From: Acinetobacter sp. ANC 4648
Lineage (GTDB): Bacteria; Pseudomonadota; Gammaproteobacteria; Pseudomonadales; Moraxellaceae
Direction of reading: 5' to 3'
Assembly (NCBI RefSeq): GCF_002135345.1
Contig: NZ_NEGI01000004.1
Location: 30,891-94,890 of the forward strand
Length of the DNA stretch: 64,000 nucleotides
The stretch's first letter is position 1. Each line of letters begins with the position of its first letter. Under the pieces are notes generated by a model that saw nothing but the letters and a program-made list of their open reading frames with translations, made no database searches and was not told where the DNA came from. Positions 44,693-53,507 of the stretch are shown here, one piece after another. The position numbers were made by a program, and so were the translations under genes.

Positions 44693-44720
44693 AATTTATA
44701 CAAAGTGTGTTACGTTAATT
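44693..44720 (+). other. dif-like Xer site near the beta-lactamase gene
   Basis: XerC-like AATTTATACAA (7 of 11), spacer AGTGTG, XerD-like TTACGTTAATT (9 of 11). It ends 10 bases before the stop of the class C beta-lactamase gene and is inverted relative to the half site 39 bases away. Confidence 0.5.
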
Positions 44721-44730
44721 TTAAAAAATC

Positions 44731-45900
44731 TTAACTACCTTTTACCGTGTTAAAAACTTTATATGCTGCTTTTATCCGCTCTTCATTTGGGATTCTTTTA
44801 TTCATTAACATAACCAACCCAAACCTTTTTTCAGGAATGAAGAAAACATAAGTTCCGAAACCATTCGTAGAGCCAGTTTTATGAAAAACTTTAGATTTTG
44901 GCTGAGTAGTCTCCTTTACAACGGGATTCGATTGCATAACGACTCTTTCAGAATTGCTCTCTTGCAAAATTTCTAAAGTAGTCGGATAAGAAAAAGTTTC
45001 CCACCCAAGTGCCTGTGTCATGTTCTCAAGCTTAAAATACCCTTGGTGCGTTTCTAAAATAGCTTTCTTTATATCTGAACTATTTTTATCTACATCCAGA
45101 TTTAAATTTAAAAACCTAAGCATATCTGGAAGTGTAGATTTAACTCCATATGCTTGAGCATCTAATGCGCCTGGATTAACCCGAATAAGGTTATTCTCTT
45201 GATCATGACCAAAAGCGTAGTGCTCTCTTTGTTCCTCTGGAACATTCACATACGTATTTTTTAAATCAAGTCTTGGAAAAATTATCTGCTCTAACAATGA
45301 TGTGAAAGGAACTTTCATCGATCTTGCAGTTAACTCACCAAACAATCCGATACTTGGATTTGAATATTGACGATATTTACCAGGAGGATTCTTTATATGC
45401 CAATTTTGGAAGTATTCTAAAACTTGCTCATCTGTTTTAACATAATCTGGAAATTGTAAAGGTAAATTACCACTTGTATAGGTTGCTAATTCCAGCAAAC
45501 TAACTTCGTCGATTTCCGATTTTTTTAAAGCAGACCAATATTTACTTGGGTGATCATTAAAAGACAGTTTTCCTTGAGTCTTAGCGTAAGCACCTGCGGT
45601 TGCAGTAAAAATTTTGCTAACAGAACCTAACTCAAAGATAGTCCGATTATCCACTTTTTTGTTATTATCACTATTAGATTGAATGCCATAATATTGTTCG
45701 TAGTTTTTTCCCTTATAGATGACGCCTATTGCCATCCCTGCCACGCCATACTGTTCCATAAGTGGCTTAAATGACTGATTAACAGCAGCTTCAATATTTT
45801 TTTTATTTTCATCTATTTCATATGCATTTGAATGAACGCTACACCCTATAACCAAGGTAATGATACCACTTTTAAATATTTTTTGGGTTTTAGACAACAT
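44731..45900 (-). CDS. Class C (ADC-type) serine beta-lactamase
   Basis: 389 residues from an ATG at 45900 (an upstream ATG at 45930 exists; neither has an ideal ribosome site). Sec signal ([17 protein letters not shown]). All class C motifs are present: [11 protein letters not shown] (S-V-S-K with nucleophile Ser), [11 protein letters not shown] (Y-S-N) and [11 protein letters not shown] (K-T-G). '[10 protein letters not shown]', '[14 protein letters not shown]', '[22 protein letters not shown]' and '[14 protein letters not shown]' match the ADC cephalosporinases of Acinetobacter, though clearly diverged. It hydrolyses cephalosporins in the periplasm. Flanked by dif-like sites. Confidence 0.92.
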   Translation of the reverse strand: MLSKTQKIFKSGIITLVIGCSVHSNAYEIDENKKNIEAAVNQSFKPLMEQYGVAGMAIGVIYKGKNYEQYYGIQSNSDNNKKVDNRTIFELGSVSKIFTATAGAYAKTQGKLSFNDHPSKYWSALKKSEIDEVSLLELATYTSGNLPLQFPDYVKTDEQVLEYFQNWHIKNPPGKYRQYSNPSIGLFGELTARSMKVPFTSLLEQIIFPRLDLKNTYVNVPEEQREHYAFGHDQENNLIRVNPGALDAQAYGVKSTLPDMLRFLNLNLDVDKNSSDIKKAILETHQGYFKLENMTQALGWETFSYPTTLEILQESNSERVVMQSNPVVKETTQPKSKVFHKTGSTNGFGTYVFFIPEKRFGLVMLMNKRIPNEERIKAAYKVFNTVKGS

Positions 45901-45985
45901 TCCTTTACTTATCCTCAATAATATAAGCAACTATTTTCTCACGTATTTAGCATATCTTCTGTAATAAATATTTTATTTAGCTCTT

Positions 45986-45996
45986 ATTTAACATAA
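45986..45996 (-). other. XerD half-site
   Basis: ATTTAACATAA, the exact reverse of the XerD arm, 86 bases upstream of the beta-lactamase start. The XerC side is not recognisable (2 of 11). Confidence 0.35.
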
Positions 45997-46845
45997 GGTA
46001 AAACTAATTCACCCTGCTCTTGCTCTAATATTTTCAGTTTAGAACAAGGCTGCATTAAAACTAGTCCCGCACGTATTGTTCCTGATGTGCCTTCTTCCAC
46101 CTACTCTGGTTTTGAACATTACTTTTTACATTGACCCAGCAGCATGTGGTTTTGAGCTCTACACGATGATGAAACCTAAGCAAGTGCTAAAAAGGTTTTT
46201 ATCATCGTAAACTAGTTACCTATGTGATCATGATTTAGATTATGAAGTTCAGCACTTTAATGTTAGAAAGTTTTTAATTGCCTAATCTTTGAGATCTACA
46301 GCGAATACAAGAAGAATTGCTAATTATTATTCAGTAAGATCAATCAAATCTGTTGGTAGAAATAGCCTAATCATTCCACTGAATGAATGCTTCTTTAAGC
46401 TCTTGAGCTACTGGTTTGCATAAATTAATTCAACTTATAATGGTTCGCATTAATAAATTAGGTAATAACTACAGGGTTGTAATTTGATAACGATTATACT
46501 CCAAGCATAGTTTTTTACCTTTTTACCTTTTTACCTTTTTACCACGTACCAAGGCCACCAAAAATCTTAATTAAAATTCTGTGCTGGCTCAAGAAAAAAT
46601 CGAGACACTAATTTTTAGTAGATTTAAATTATTTTTTTCATACTTGATGTCAAATACATTGAATATGCGTCTAAAATCTTCTATTTTTTCTAAATATTTT
46701 AGTTTTTCTCTGATAATGATTTTGTATACAGCTAGATATTTCTTGATTTTCGAGAAGTAGACTTTTTCATCTATAAAATAATTCCCATAAAAAACCTCCC
46801 GAAAGAGGTTCTAGTGTGTTGTTATATATTTTTTTTAAATATTAA
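45997..46845. other. 850-base region without an intact gene
   Basis: Short coding-like pieces occur (for example plus-strand ARIVPDVPSSTYSGFEHYF near 46060-46120) but are broken by stops; no family is recognisable. It contains the 8-bp tandem repeat at 46512. Confidence 0.4.
46512..46543 (+). repeat. Simple sequence repeat, 4 x TTTTTACC
   Basis: Four perfect head-to-tail copies of the 8-mer TTTTTACC, with part of a fifth. Located about 300 bases downstream of the ketoacyl-synthase gene, not in a coding frame. Confidence 0.9.
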
Positions 46846-47859
46846 CTATAGCCGCCAGAGCATCAATCCAGTCTGATATCCTGCACCTAATGTCCATAAA
46901 ACAACAATATCACCTGATTTTATCAACCCTTTTTTCAGCCTACTTTCATATGCGATAAATAAGCTATTTGCTCCTGTATATCCATATACATCACCAATAT
47001 ATTCAATTTTTTCCCACGGAATGTTCTTTTTTTCTTGAAGAATATCAATATTCAACTTCGTAAATTGTGAAAGTAAAAAGCATGAGATATCGTCTAATTT
47101 CAAGTTGTTTTTTTCTAACAACTCATCAAGTGCAATTGCTGCAAACTCAACGCTTTCAATACCACTAAAGGTAGCCCAATGGATTTTTTCATTTACAGTC
47201 TCGGAACAGGAAAAGCCTTTTGGAGGTAAAACAATTGTATCGTTAAAGCTGCTATCTGTCTGGTAAACACGATCGATCATTCCTGATTCTGAATCATCCC
47301 AAACCTTTTCAAGTATAATTGCAGCTGCTGCATCCCCAACAATGATTGATGGTATTGGTGTATTTTCACTCCCTATTTTACTTAGCTGATCAGCGCCTAT
47401 AACCAAAGCACGCTTATACGACTCTTTAGATTGCAACAAAACTGCTGCTTGTTCTAATGCTAAAAACATTCCTAAACAATTTGCATTGATATCAAAACAA
47501 ACACATTCTTTTTTTAATTTTAGAGCTGAATGTAGCCACATTGCATTAGTAGGAGATAAATATTCTAATGTCGTTGAGGCAAAAATAATAATGTCGATAT
47601 CACCATCAATAATATTATGATTTTTTAATACTTTTTTTGAAGCATTAATTGCCATTGTTAGAGCATTTTCTTCATTTCCAACAATAACATATCTCTTGTC
47701 ACGCCCAACTTTGTCCAATATACCTTTCACTTTATCATTATGTTCAAACCGTTTCAGATAATATTCATTATCACGAATTGTTTTAGGGTGATATATATCG
47801 ACAGCAGCAATTTTTAAGGAATCTTTTCTTTGTTCATTGGTTCTATATATATTATTCAT
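46846..47859 (-). CDS. Beta-ketoacyl-ACP synthase III-like protein, atypical
   Basis: 337 residues of the thiolase fold. The nucleophile Cys is in CFDINANCLGMFLALEQAA; 'PSIIVGDAAAAIILEK' is the usual KAS III Gly-Asp-Gly-like turn; 'DVYGYTGANSLFIAYESRLKKGLIKSGDIVVLWTLGAGYQTGLML' is the C-terminus. The catalytic His (normally H-Q-A-N) reads SQFTKLN and the Asn (normally G-N-T-S) reads GYTGANS, so condensation chemistry is likely changed, as in FabH-like enzymes of secondary metabolism. It stands alone, is very AT-rich and follows a large inverted repeat. Confidence 0.78.
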   Translation of the reverse strand: MNNIYRTNEQRKDSLKIAAVDIYHPKTIRDNEYYLKRFEHNDKVKGILDKVGRDKRYVIVGNEENALTMAINASKKVLKNHNIIDGDIDIIIFASTTLEYLSPTNAMWLHSALKLKKECVCFDINANCLGMFLALEQAAVLLQSKESYKRALVIGADQLSKIGSENTPIPSIIVGDAAAAIILEKVWDDSESGMIDRVYQTDSSFNDTIVLPPKGFSCSETVNEKIHWATFSGIESVEFAAIALDELLEKNNLKLDDISCFLLSQFTKLNIDILQEKKNIPWEKIEYIGDVYGYTGANSLFIAYESRLKKGLIKSGDIVVLWTLGAGYQTGLMLWRL

Positions 47860-47879
47860 TATGGATTTTACTACTTTTA

Positions 47880-47954
47880 TAAATTTAAACTTATTTATAA
47901 CTCAGTATGATTACTAAAAAAATTCAGACTGGGTTATAAATAAGTTTAAATTTA
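47880..47954. repeat. Large inverted repeat (27-bp arms)
   Basis: The arm AAATTTAAACTTATTTATAA plus CTCAGT (47881-47906) pairs with 47928-47953 with a single mismatch, plus one flanking T-A pair, around a 21-base loop. It lies 21 bases upstream of the ketoacyl-synthase start, in the leader of that gene. Confidence 0.85.
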
Positions 47955-48429
47955 AATGTTTTTGGTAACTGTTTAGAGCCTATTAGTAATTAATTAAAAT
48001 AACAGTAGCATTATTTTAATATCTTATTATTTATATTTTATACATATAATAAGTACTCTTTGATGAGTTTATAAATAGAAGTATTTCTTGAACTTTAATA
48101 AACAGCTCAATCAAGTGATATCGTAGGTACTCTCCCTTCCCCACATATAAAAATATAAATGTACATTAAACTAGTACACAAAATAAGTAGATTCATGAAC
48201 GAATATAGCCATTTATCATTGTATTGGCCCACTGACAGCTTGTGATAGTTCAGAAAACACCCGTAAATCAGACTCGAGTATTCACTCTGACAAAGCTTTT
48301 TTTCTAAAAATTATTAATGAATATAACTCTATTATTCAGACGTACACAGCTCCAATGCATAATTTTGCACAAATTTCCCAACACCTTTACCAAATACAGA
48401 TTTCGCTTCACTTGTAATTAAAAAAGCAA
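47955..48429. other. Intergenic AT-rich stretch
   Basis: 475 bases with no supportable gene; the right part probably contains more of the decayed integrase gene that is recognisable from 48430 on. Confidence 0.35.
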
Positions 48430-48626
48430 TTCCGACTACTCTTGTAAAGTAATTTCATTACAGATCCTATTCTTTTTGATACACCGTTAAATCGATATGC
48501 ATATTGAAATACGATTTTACCTTTTGAATATATGCGTACAGATAGTGATCCCTATCAGCAATGACTTCTTTTTTTCCCCTAGGTTTACCATTCTTAGATT
48601 TTTAACCACGACTCATTTAAAGCCAT
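48430..48626 (-). pseudogene. P4-type integrase N-terminal remnant
   Basis: From the ATG at 48626 the minus strand reads MALNESWLK, then, after removing one base in an A5 run, SKNGKPRGKKEVIADRDHYLYA, and after another shift YSKGKIVFQYAYRFNGVSKRIGS. This is the start of the DUF4102 domain of P4-like tyrosine recombinases ('...GKxxFxxxYRFNGKxKRxxLG'). The catalytic domain is absent. It indicates a past island insertion before yrfG. Confidence 0.6.
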
Positions 48627-48845
48627 ATCACCACCCAATGAGTACGATATAATCCTCCGACTCTTACACAAGTCGAAATTTGGTACACAGTTATGTACAC
48701 ACTTTTACTTGTAACATGACAAAGCCAGTTAAACTTTGAAATATTTAGACCATATTGAAAACAAATTTTACCTGTACTTTCAGTATGTAATATACCATCC
48801 ATGGTTCCTTTATGAACTTTGAAAAATTTTAAGGAAAGTTAAAAT

Positions 48846-49532
48846 ATGAAACCGATCATCTTCTTTGATATGGATGGTACTCTACTTGATTTAGCCTTTG
48901 ACGATTTAATTTGGAATCACAAGCTTCCTGAACGCCATGCATCTACACATCAATATTCACCAACAAAAAGCCAAGATATTTTGCAAACCTTCTACCAAGA
49001 ACATAAACATACCTTGTCTTGGTATTCATCCAAATATTGGACGTCTAAAGTGGGCGTTGATGTATTACAATTACAATATGAACATAAAGAAAAAATCGCA
49101 CCTCGTACTGGCTGTTTTGAACTTTTAACAACGCTGCAACAGCAAGGTTATCGTTGTTGGTTACTCACCAATGCAGATAAGGCTGGTTTGCAGTTAAAGC
49201 TTGAAAATGTCGATTTAAGCCCTTATTTTGAAGTAATAATCAGTAGTGAAGATATTGGCTATTCCAAAGAATTTGTTGAATTTTGGCAAATTCTTCAGCA
49301 AAAATATCCTTTTGATGCTGAAGCTACAGTTCTAGTCGATGACACCACCCCAGTTCTACAAGGTGCTGAAAAATTTGGTATTGCAAATTTAGTGACTATT
49401 TTACAACCCTCTAGTAGTAAAGTCGCTCGAAATGCGCTAGAACTTGAATATCCTGCAATTCAAGATTTAACCGAACTTTTAACCTATTTAGATTCAATTC
49501 AACTCAAGGAAATCAATGTCAAAACAGCTTGA
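48846..49532 (+). CDS. yrfG: HAD-superfamily GMP/IMP nucleotidase
   Basis: 228 residues. HAD motifs: I FFDMDGTLLDLAFDD, II LLTNADKAG, III Lys in YSKEFVEFW, IV TVLVDDTTPVLQ. The 'FDDLIWNHKLPERHA' cap entrance is typical of YrfG, which dephosphorylates GMP and IMP. Its end overlaps hslR by 17 bases, the same yrfG-hslR order as in enterics. AAGGAAAG lies just upstream of the ATG. Confidence 0.88.
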   Translation: MKPIIFFDMDGTLLDLAFDDLIWNHKLPERHASTHQYSPTKSQDILQTFYQEHKHTLSWYSSKYWTSKVGVDVLQLQYEHKEKIAPRTGCFELLTTLQQQGYRCWLLTNADKAGLQLKLENVDLSPYFEVIISSEDIGYSKEFVEFWQILQQKYPFDAEATVLVDDTTPVLQGAEKFGIANLVTILQPSSSKVARNALELEYPAIQDLTELLTYLDSIQLKEINVKTA

Positions 49533-49953
49533 ACAACAGCCCATTGAATCTATGCGTGTAGACAAATGGCTTTGGGCTGCCCGGTTTTTTAAAACCCGCT
49601 CTATCGCCAAAGATGCAATAGACGGTGGTAAAGTGCATCACCTTGGTGAACGTGTCAAAGTATCCAAAGAGATTCGTGTCGGCATGGAGCTTACCCTTCG
49701 ACAGGGTTTTGATCAAAAGACCATTGTTATTAAGGCGCTTTCTAGCGTACGTGGCGGTGCCCCAATGGCTCAGCAACTGTATGCAGAAACTGAAGCCAGT
49801 ATCACACGACGAGAGTTGCTTTCTACACAAAGAAAATTGCATAATCTTGCCCGACCTGAGCATCGACCAAGTAAAAAAGATCGAAGAGACATCAGCAAGT
49901 TTAAACAAGAAAATGGTCAACAATGGTCTGCTCTAGATGATGCTTCACAATAG
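49516..49953 (+). CDS. hslR: Heat-shock protein 15 (S4-domain RNA-binding)
   Basis: 145 residues. The S4 RNA-binding domain is 'MRVDKWLWAARFFKTRSIAKDAIDGGKVHHLGERVKVSKEIRVGMELTLRQG'. The C-terminus is basic. It binds 50S subunits carrying stalled nascent chains and helps recycle them after heat shock. Overlaps yrfG by 17 bases. Confidence 0.92.
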   Translation: MSKQLEQQPIESMRVDKWLWAARFFKTRSIAKDAIDGGKVHHLGERVKVSKEIRVGMELTLRQGFDQKTIVIKALSSVRGGAPMAQQLYAETEASITRRELLSTQRKLHNLARPEHRPSKKDRRDISKFKQENGQQWSALDDASQ

Positions 49954-49957
49954 AGTC

Positions 49958-49986
49958 GTTAGTGCGACAAGTTTTGTCGTACTAAC
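49958..49986 (+). promoter_or_regulatory. Hairpin between hslR and recA
   Basis: GTTAGTGCGACAA and TTGTCGTACTAAC pair (one G-T wobble) around GTT, a 13-bp stem 4 bases after the hslR stop. There is no T tract, so it may be a processing or regulatory stem in the recA leader rather than a simple terminator. Confidence 0.6.
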
Positions 49987-50001
49987 TTAAACAAGCATAG
50001 A

Positions 50002-50020
50002 ACAGAAATATTTTTTCTGT
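50002..50020 (+). promoter_or_regulatory. Palindrome upstream of recA
   Basis: ACAGAAA, 5 bases, TTTCTGT, about 85 bases before the recA start. It does not match a LexA box; Acinetobacter lacks LexA, so a different control site or transcript structure is likely. Confidence 0.4.
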
Positions 50021-50104
50021 CACTATAACTGCTGTGGACAAAGACTGAATGAAAGACATCCACCTAAGTTACTAGTGATATTACATCGTTTTGAGGTTGA
50101 TAAG

Positions 50105-51148
50105 ATGGATGACAACAAAAGCAAAGCGCTAAACGCCGCTCTGAGCCAAATTGAAAAACAATTTGGTAAAAACACTGTGATGCGTTTAGGTGACAATACC
50201 GTTCTTGCGGTTGAAGCTGTGTCTACAGGTTCGCTAACGCTTGATATTGCACTCGGTATTGGTGGTTTACCTAAAGGTCGTATTGTTGAGATTTACGGCC
50301 CTGAATCTTCAGGTAAAACCACAATGACTTTGCAAGCCATTGCACAATGTCAAAAAGCTGGTGGTACCTGTGCATTTATTGATGCTGAACATGCTTTAGA
50401 TCCACAATATGCCCGTAAATTGGGTGTGGATTTAGACAACCTACTTGTTTCTCAGCCAGATAATGGTGAACAAGCACTTGAAATTGCAGATATGCTGGTA
50501 CGTTCTGGTGCAGTTGACATGATTGTTGTCGATTCCGTTGCCGCACTAACTCCACGTGCTGAAATTGAAGGTGAAATGGGTGATTCACACATGGGACTAC
50601 AAGCCCGTTTAATGAGTCAAGCCTTACGTAAAATCACAGGTAATGCTAAACGTTCGAACTGTATGGTTATCTTCATCAACCAAATTCGTATGAAAATTGG
50701 CGTGATGTTCGGTAGCCCTGAAACCACAACAGGTGGTAATGCGCTTAAATTTTACGCTTCTGTTCGCCTAGACATTCGTCGTATTGGTCAGGTCAAAGAA
50801 GGTGATGAAATTGTCGGTTCAGAGACCCGTGTTAAAGTCGTAAAAAATAAAATGGCGCCTCCATTCAAAGAAGCATTGTTCCAAATTTTATATGGCAAAG
50901 GCGTTAACCAACTTGGTGAGCTCGTTGATCTTGCTGTTGCACAAGAATTCGTGCAAAAAGCCGGTGCTTGGTATTCATATCAAGGCAGTAAAATTGGTCA
51001 AGGTAAAAACAATGTGATTCGCCATTTAGAGGAAAATCCTCAAATTGCGCAAGAGCTCGATAAACTCATTCGTGAAAAATTATTAACACCTATCACAGCA
51101 TCTATTGAAGAAAAAGACGAAGAAGAACCAGATCTTTTAGATGCTTAA
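50105..51148 (+). CDS. recA: Recombinase A
   Basis: 347 residues from the ATG at 50105 (GAGG about 9 bases upstream). Walker A GPESSGKT (residues 65-72), Walker B '[14 protein letters not shown]', the '[57 protein letters not shown]' L1/L2 region and an acidic C-terminus ([13 protein letters not shown]). Homologous recombination, repair and, in this genus, natural transformation and the DNA-damage response. A textbook terminator follows; recX is 350 bases downstream. Confidence 0.98.
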   Translation: MDDNKSKALNAALSQIEKQFGKNTVMRLGDNTVLAVEAVSTGSLTLDIALGIGGLPKGRIVEIYGPESSGKTTMTLQAIAQCQKAGGTCAFIDAEHALDPQYARKLGVDLDNLLVSQPDNGEQALEIADMLVRSGAVDMIVVDSVAALTPRAEIEGEMGDSHMGLQARLMSQALRKITGNAKRSNCMVIFINQIRMKIGVMFGSPETTTGGNALKFYASVRLDIRRIGQVKEGDEIVGSETRVKVVKNKMAPPFKEALFQILYGKGVNQLGELVDLAVAQEFVQKAGAWYSYQGSKIGQGKNNVIRHLEENPQIAQELDKLIREKLLTPITASIEEKDEEEPDLLDA

Positions 51149-51516
51149 ATCTCATTAAGAATAAAAAACGCCTTTCGAGGCGTTTTTTATATGTTGGATT
51201 TCTTATTTTACTATTCAAAAGTTTTCAATCATCCATCACTACTCAAAATCTAAAAATTGCTAAAAAACTCGTCGTCAGGAATAAATACACATATCTCATA
51301 AAAATATATATATTTCACTACTTTCAAGTATCAACAAAAACTACACCAATGGAAAAATCTATTGACTCACAATATATCGTTAGTAACCACAGCCATTCAA
51401 AGCACGCTAAAAAAACAACTTTCAACTCACTATGAACAAATAAAACAGACCTATTCCATGAGGTACGTTAAAATAGCGCAACATTTTAAGACAACAGTGA
51501 TTTGAAAATTAGTCCA
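51149..51516 (+). other. recA-recX spacer
   Basis: It contains the recA terminator at 51163 and about 310 further bases with no gene. recX therefore probably has its own promoter here. Confidence 0.5.
51163..51188 (+). terminator. recA terminator
   Basis: AAAAAACGCCT and AGGCGTTTTTT form an 11-bp stem closed by a TTCG tetraloop. Confidence 0.95.
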
Positions 51517-52134
51517 ATGGAAAATTCAAAATTCCCAAAATTACTGAATTACACGACACTTAAACAGCAATTCAATGAATCCTATTCAGAGCTAAGCCCG
51601 CCTACCCCCCAAGAAGAAAGATTAACTTCTCTTCATAATGAGAATAGACTGTCTTTTGATGATCAATTACAACAGAAACAATCACCTGGGCTAACAGGAA
51701 CTCGCCTACGATCATATGCCTTTGCAGTACTGACACGTAAGGAATACTCCAAAGTCGACCTTATTGAAAAATTAGCACGCTATGCTCAAAATAAAGATGA
51801 GGTGGTTGAGCTTGTCGAAGAACTTGCGAAAGAAAACTACCAAAGTGATCAGCGTGTTGCCGAAATGTTATTACGCAGTCAAATTCGTAAAGGTAAAGGC
51901 CCAAATAGTGTGAAAATGGCATTGCGTGCCAAAAACCTAGACAAAACACTGGTGCATGAAGATATTCAAGAGATTGATTGGTATGAGCAAGCTTATCAGC
52001 TAAAAGTTAAAAAATATGGCGTTGAAGTCGCTAAAGATCCTAAAATAAAAGCCAAGCAAATTCGATTTTTACAGCACAGAGGGTTTGAAATGGATGCGAT
52101 TATGAAAGCAATTGTACAAAGAGATGATGATTAA
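51517..52134 (+). CDS. recX: Regulatory protein RecX
   Basis: 205 residues from the ATG at 51517 (a TTG at 51502 is an alternative; no clear ribosome site for either). After a ~65-residue hydrophilic lead unusual for RecX come the three-helix repeats: 'RLRSYAFAVLTRKEYSKVDLIEKLARYA', 'VVELVEELAKENYQSDQRVAEMLLRSQIRKGKGPNSVKMALRAKNL' and 'KIKAKQIRFLQHRGFEMDAIMKAI'. It binds RecA filaments and limits their activity. Confidence 0.88.
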   Translation: MENSKFPKLLNYTTLKQQFNESYSELSPPTPQEERLTSLHNENRLSFDDQLQQKQSPGLTGTRLRSYAFAVLTRKEYSKVDLIEKLARYAQNKDEVVELVEELAKENYQSDQRVAEMLLRSQIRKGKGPNSVKMALRAKNLDKTLVHEDIQEIDWYEQAYQLKVKKYGVEVAKDPKIKAKQIRFLQHRGFEMDAIMKAIVQRDDD

Positions 52135-52166
52135 AATAGAATACAAAAAATTATAATTATAAATTT

Positions 52167-52280
<114 letters not shown>

Positions 52281-52599
52281 TTACAAGAACAGAGTATAGA
52301 GAGTTTTTAATTTCTTGCAAGCCTGTATTTGCTATTTAAGCAAGCTGTTCATTCATTTGATTATTTCATCATCAAAAATGTTTGGTTTTTTGATCATATT
52401 AAAAATAACCCTTATATTTAGAGCACCCTACACCCTATCTCCATCATTTCTACAAAAATGCTAGAAGATTGTAAAAGTCACTTGCAATTCATTGATGAGC
52501 CGTTTTAAATGATCCAATATCAATATTTTTTTCAAAAAACTATTATTTTAAAATAATAGTTTTTGTTCGAAACCGCTTTTACGAGATGGGTACACAATT
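52281..52599. promoter_or_regulatory. Spacer with promoters for ffs and cpoB and an AT palindrome
   Basis: 320 bases. It holds the ffs promoter (minus) near its left end, and at 52535-52564 a perfect 30-bp AT-rich palindrome: AAAAACTATTATTTT and its complement with no loop, 35 bases before cpoB. Confidence 0.55.
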
Positions 52600-53427
52600 A
52601 TGCTCAAACAGCATGCTCTTTTTTCACTAGCATTACTTAGTTCAGCATCACTCTATGCGATTCCCATTGAATCTAGAGGTTTAAGTGACTCCAATGCAAA
52701 TAATCCAGCAATGAATATCCCCGCACCGATTACAGGTAATATGAATTGGGATTTAATTCAAAAAAATCAACAATTAGAAAGTCAAGTTCGAGAGTTACGT
52801 GGAAAAATTGAAGAACAAGACCATGCTATTGATCAACTCAACAAAGAGCTGACCAATCGCTATACCGATCTAGATCAACGTTTAGAGCTACTCCAACAAA
52901 AAATTGATCCTGAAGAAGTACAGCCTGAAGCTGCTACACAAACCCCTGAAACAGCGCAAGCGACATCAGAGATAGTAGCAACCCCACCTCGACCAACAAC
53001 AAATCAACAACAGAATACTCAGCAGTCGATTAATAACAAACCAATCAGTACACCTGATGACCAAGAAAAAGCCGCATACACTATTGCTCTTGATGCCTAC
53101 AAAAAAGGCGGTGCAAAACAAGCCATTGCACCAATGCAAAACTTTATTAAAAATAATCCTAACAGTGCCTATACGGGTAATGCTTATTTTTGGTTAGCAG
53201 AATTCAATCTTGCTATCGAACCACCTAATTACACAGAAGCCAAAAAAAATTATGAAATTGTTGCAGCAAAATTTCCAAACTCTATAAAAGCACCGCGTGC
53301 CTTATATCAACTCTACAGCATCGCTAAAGATGTTAACAAGAATATGCAAACTGCAAATGTTTATAAAAACAAATTACTAACCACCTATCCAAAATCAGAA
53401 GAAGCTGGATACTTTAAAAAGATCTAA
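52600..53427 (+). CDS. cpoB: Cell division coordinator CpoB (YbgF)
   Basis: 275 residues with a Sec signal (HALFSLALLSSASLYA). A trimerising coiled coil (residues about 50-105: 'LIQKNQQLESQVRELRGKIEEQDHAIDQLNKEL'), a disordered Gln/Pro/Thr linker, then TPR repeats (from about 165: 'AAYTIALDAYKKGGAKQAIAPMQNFIKNNPNSAYTGNAYFWLAE'). It links peptidoglycan synthesis with the Tol-Pal system at the septum. Here it is a single gene not next to tol-pal. Confidence 0.88.
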   Translation: MLKQHALFSLALLSSASLYAIPIESRGLSDSNANNPAMNIPAPITGNMNWDLIQKNQQLESQVRELRGKIEEQDHAIDQLNKELTNRYTDLDQRLELLQQKIDPEEVQPEAATQTPETAQATSEIVATPPRPTTNQQQNTQQSINNKPISTPDDQEKAAYTIALDAYKKGGAKQAIAPMQNFIKNNPNSAYTGNAYFWLAEFNLAIEPPNYTEAKKNYEIVAAKFPNSIKAPRALYQLYSIAKDVNKNMQTANVYKNKLLTTYPKSEEAGYFKKI

Positions 53428-53450
53428 ATCAAAATTTTCTTCTTTTTATT

Positions 53451-53484
53451 GAAAAAAAAGACATCATCAGATGTCTTTTTTTTC
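53451..53484 (+). terminator. cpoB terminator
   Basis: AAAAAAAAGACATC and GATGTCTTTTTTTT form a 14-bp stem with an ATCA loop; it separates cpoB from the convergent lpxA and can serve both. Confidence 0.9.
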
Positions 53485-53507
53485 AATATTAATATTAACG
53501 TAAAAAG

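Noticed and set aside
48617-48802. Minus-strand 61-codon frame
   Set aside because: It overlaps the start of the integrase remnant and has no plausible protein pattern.
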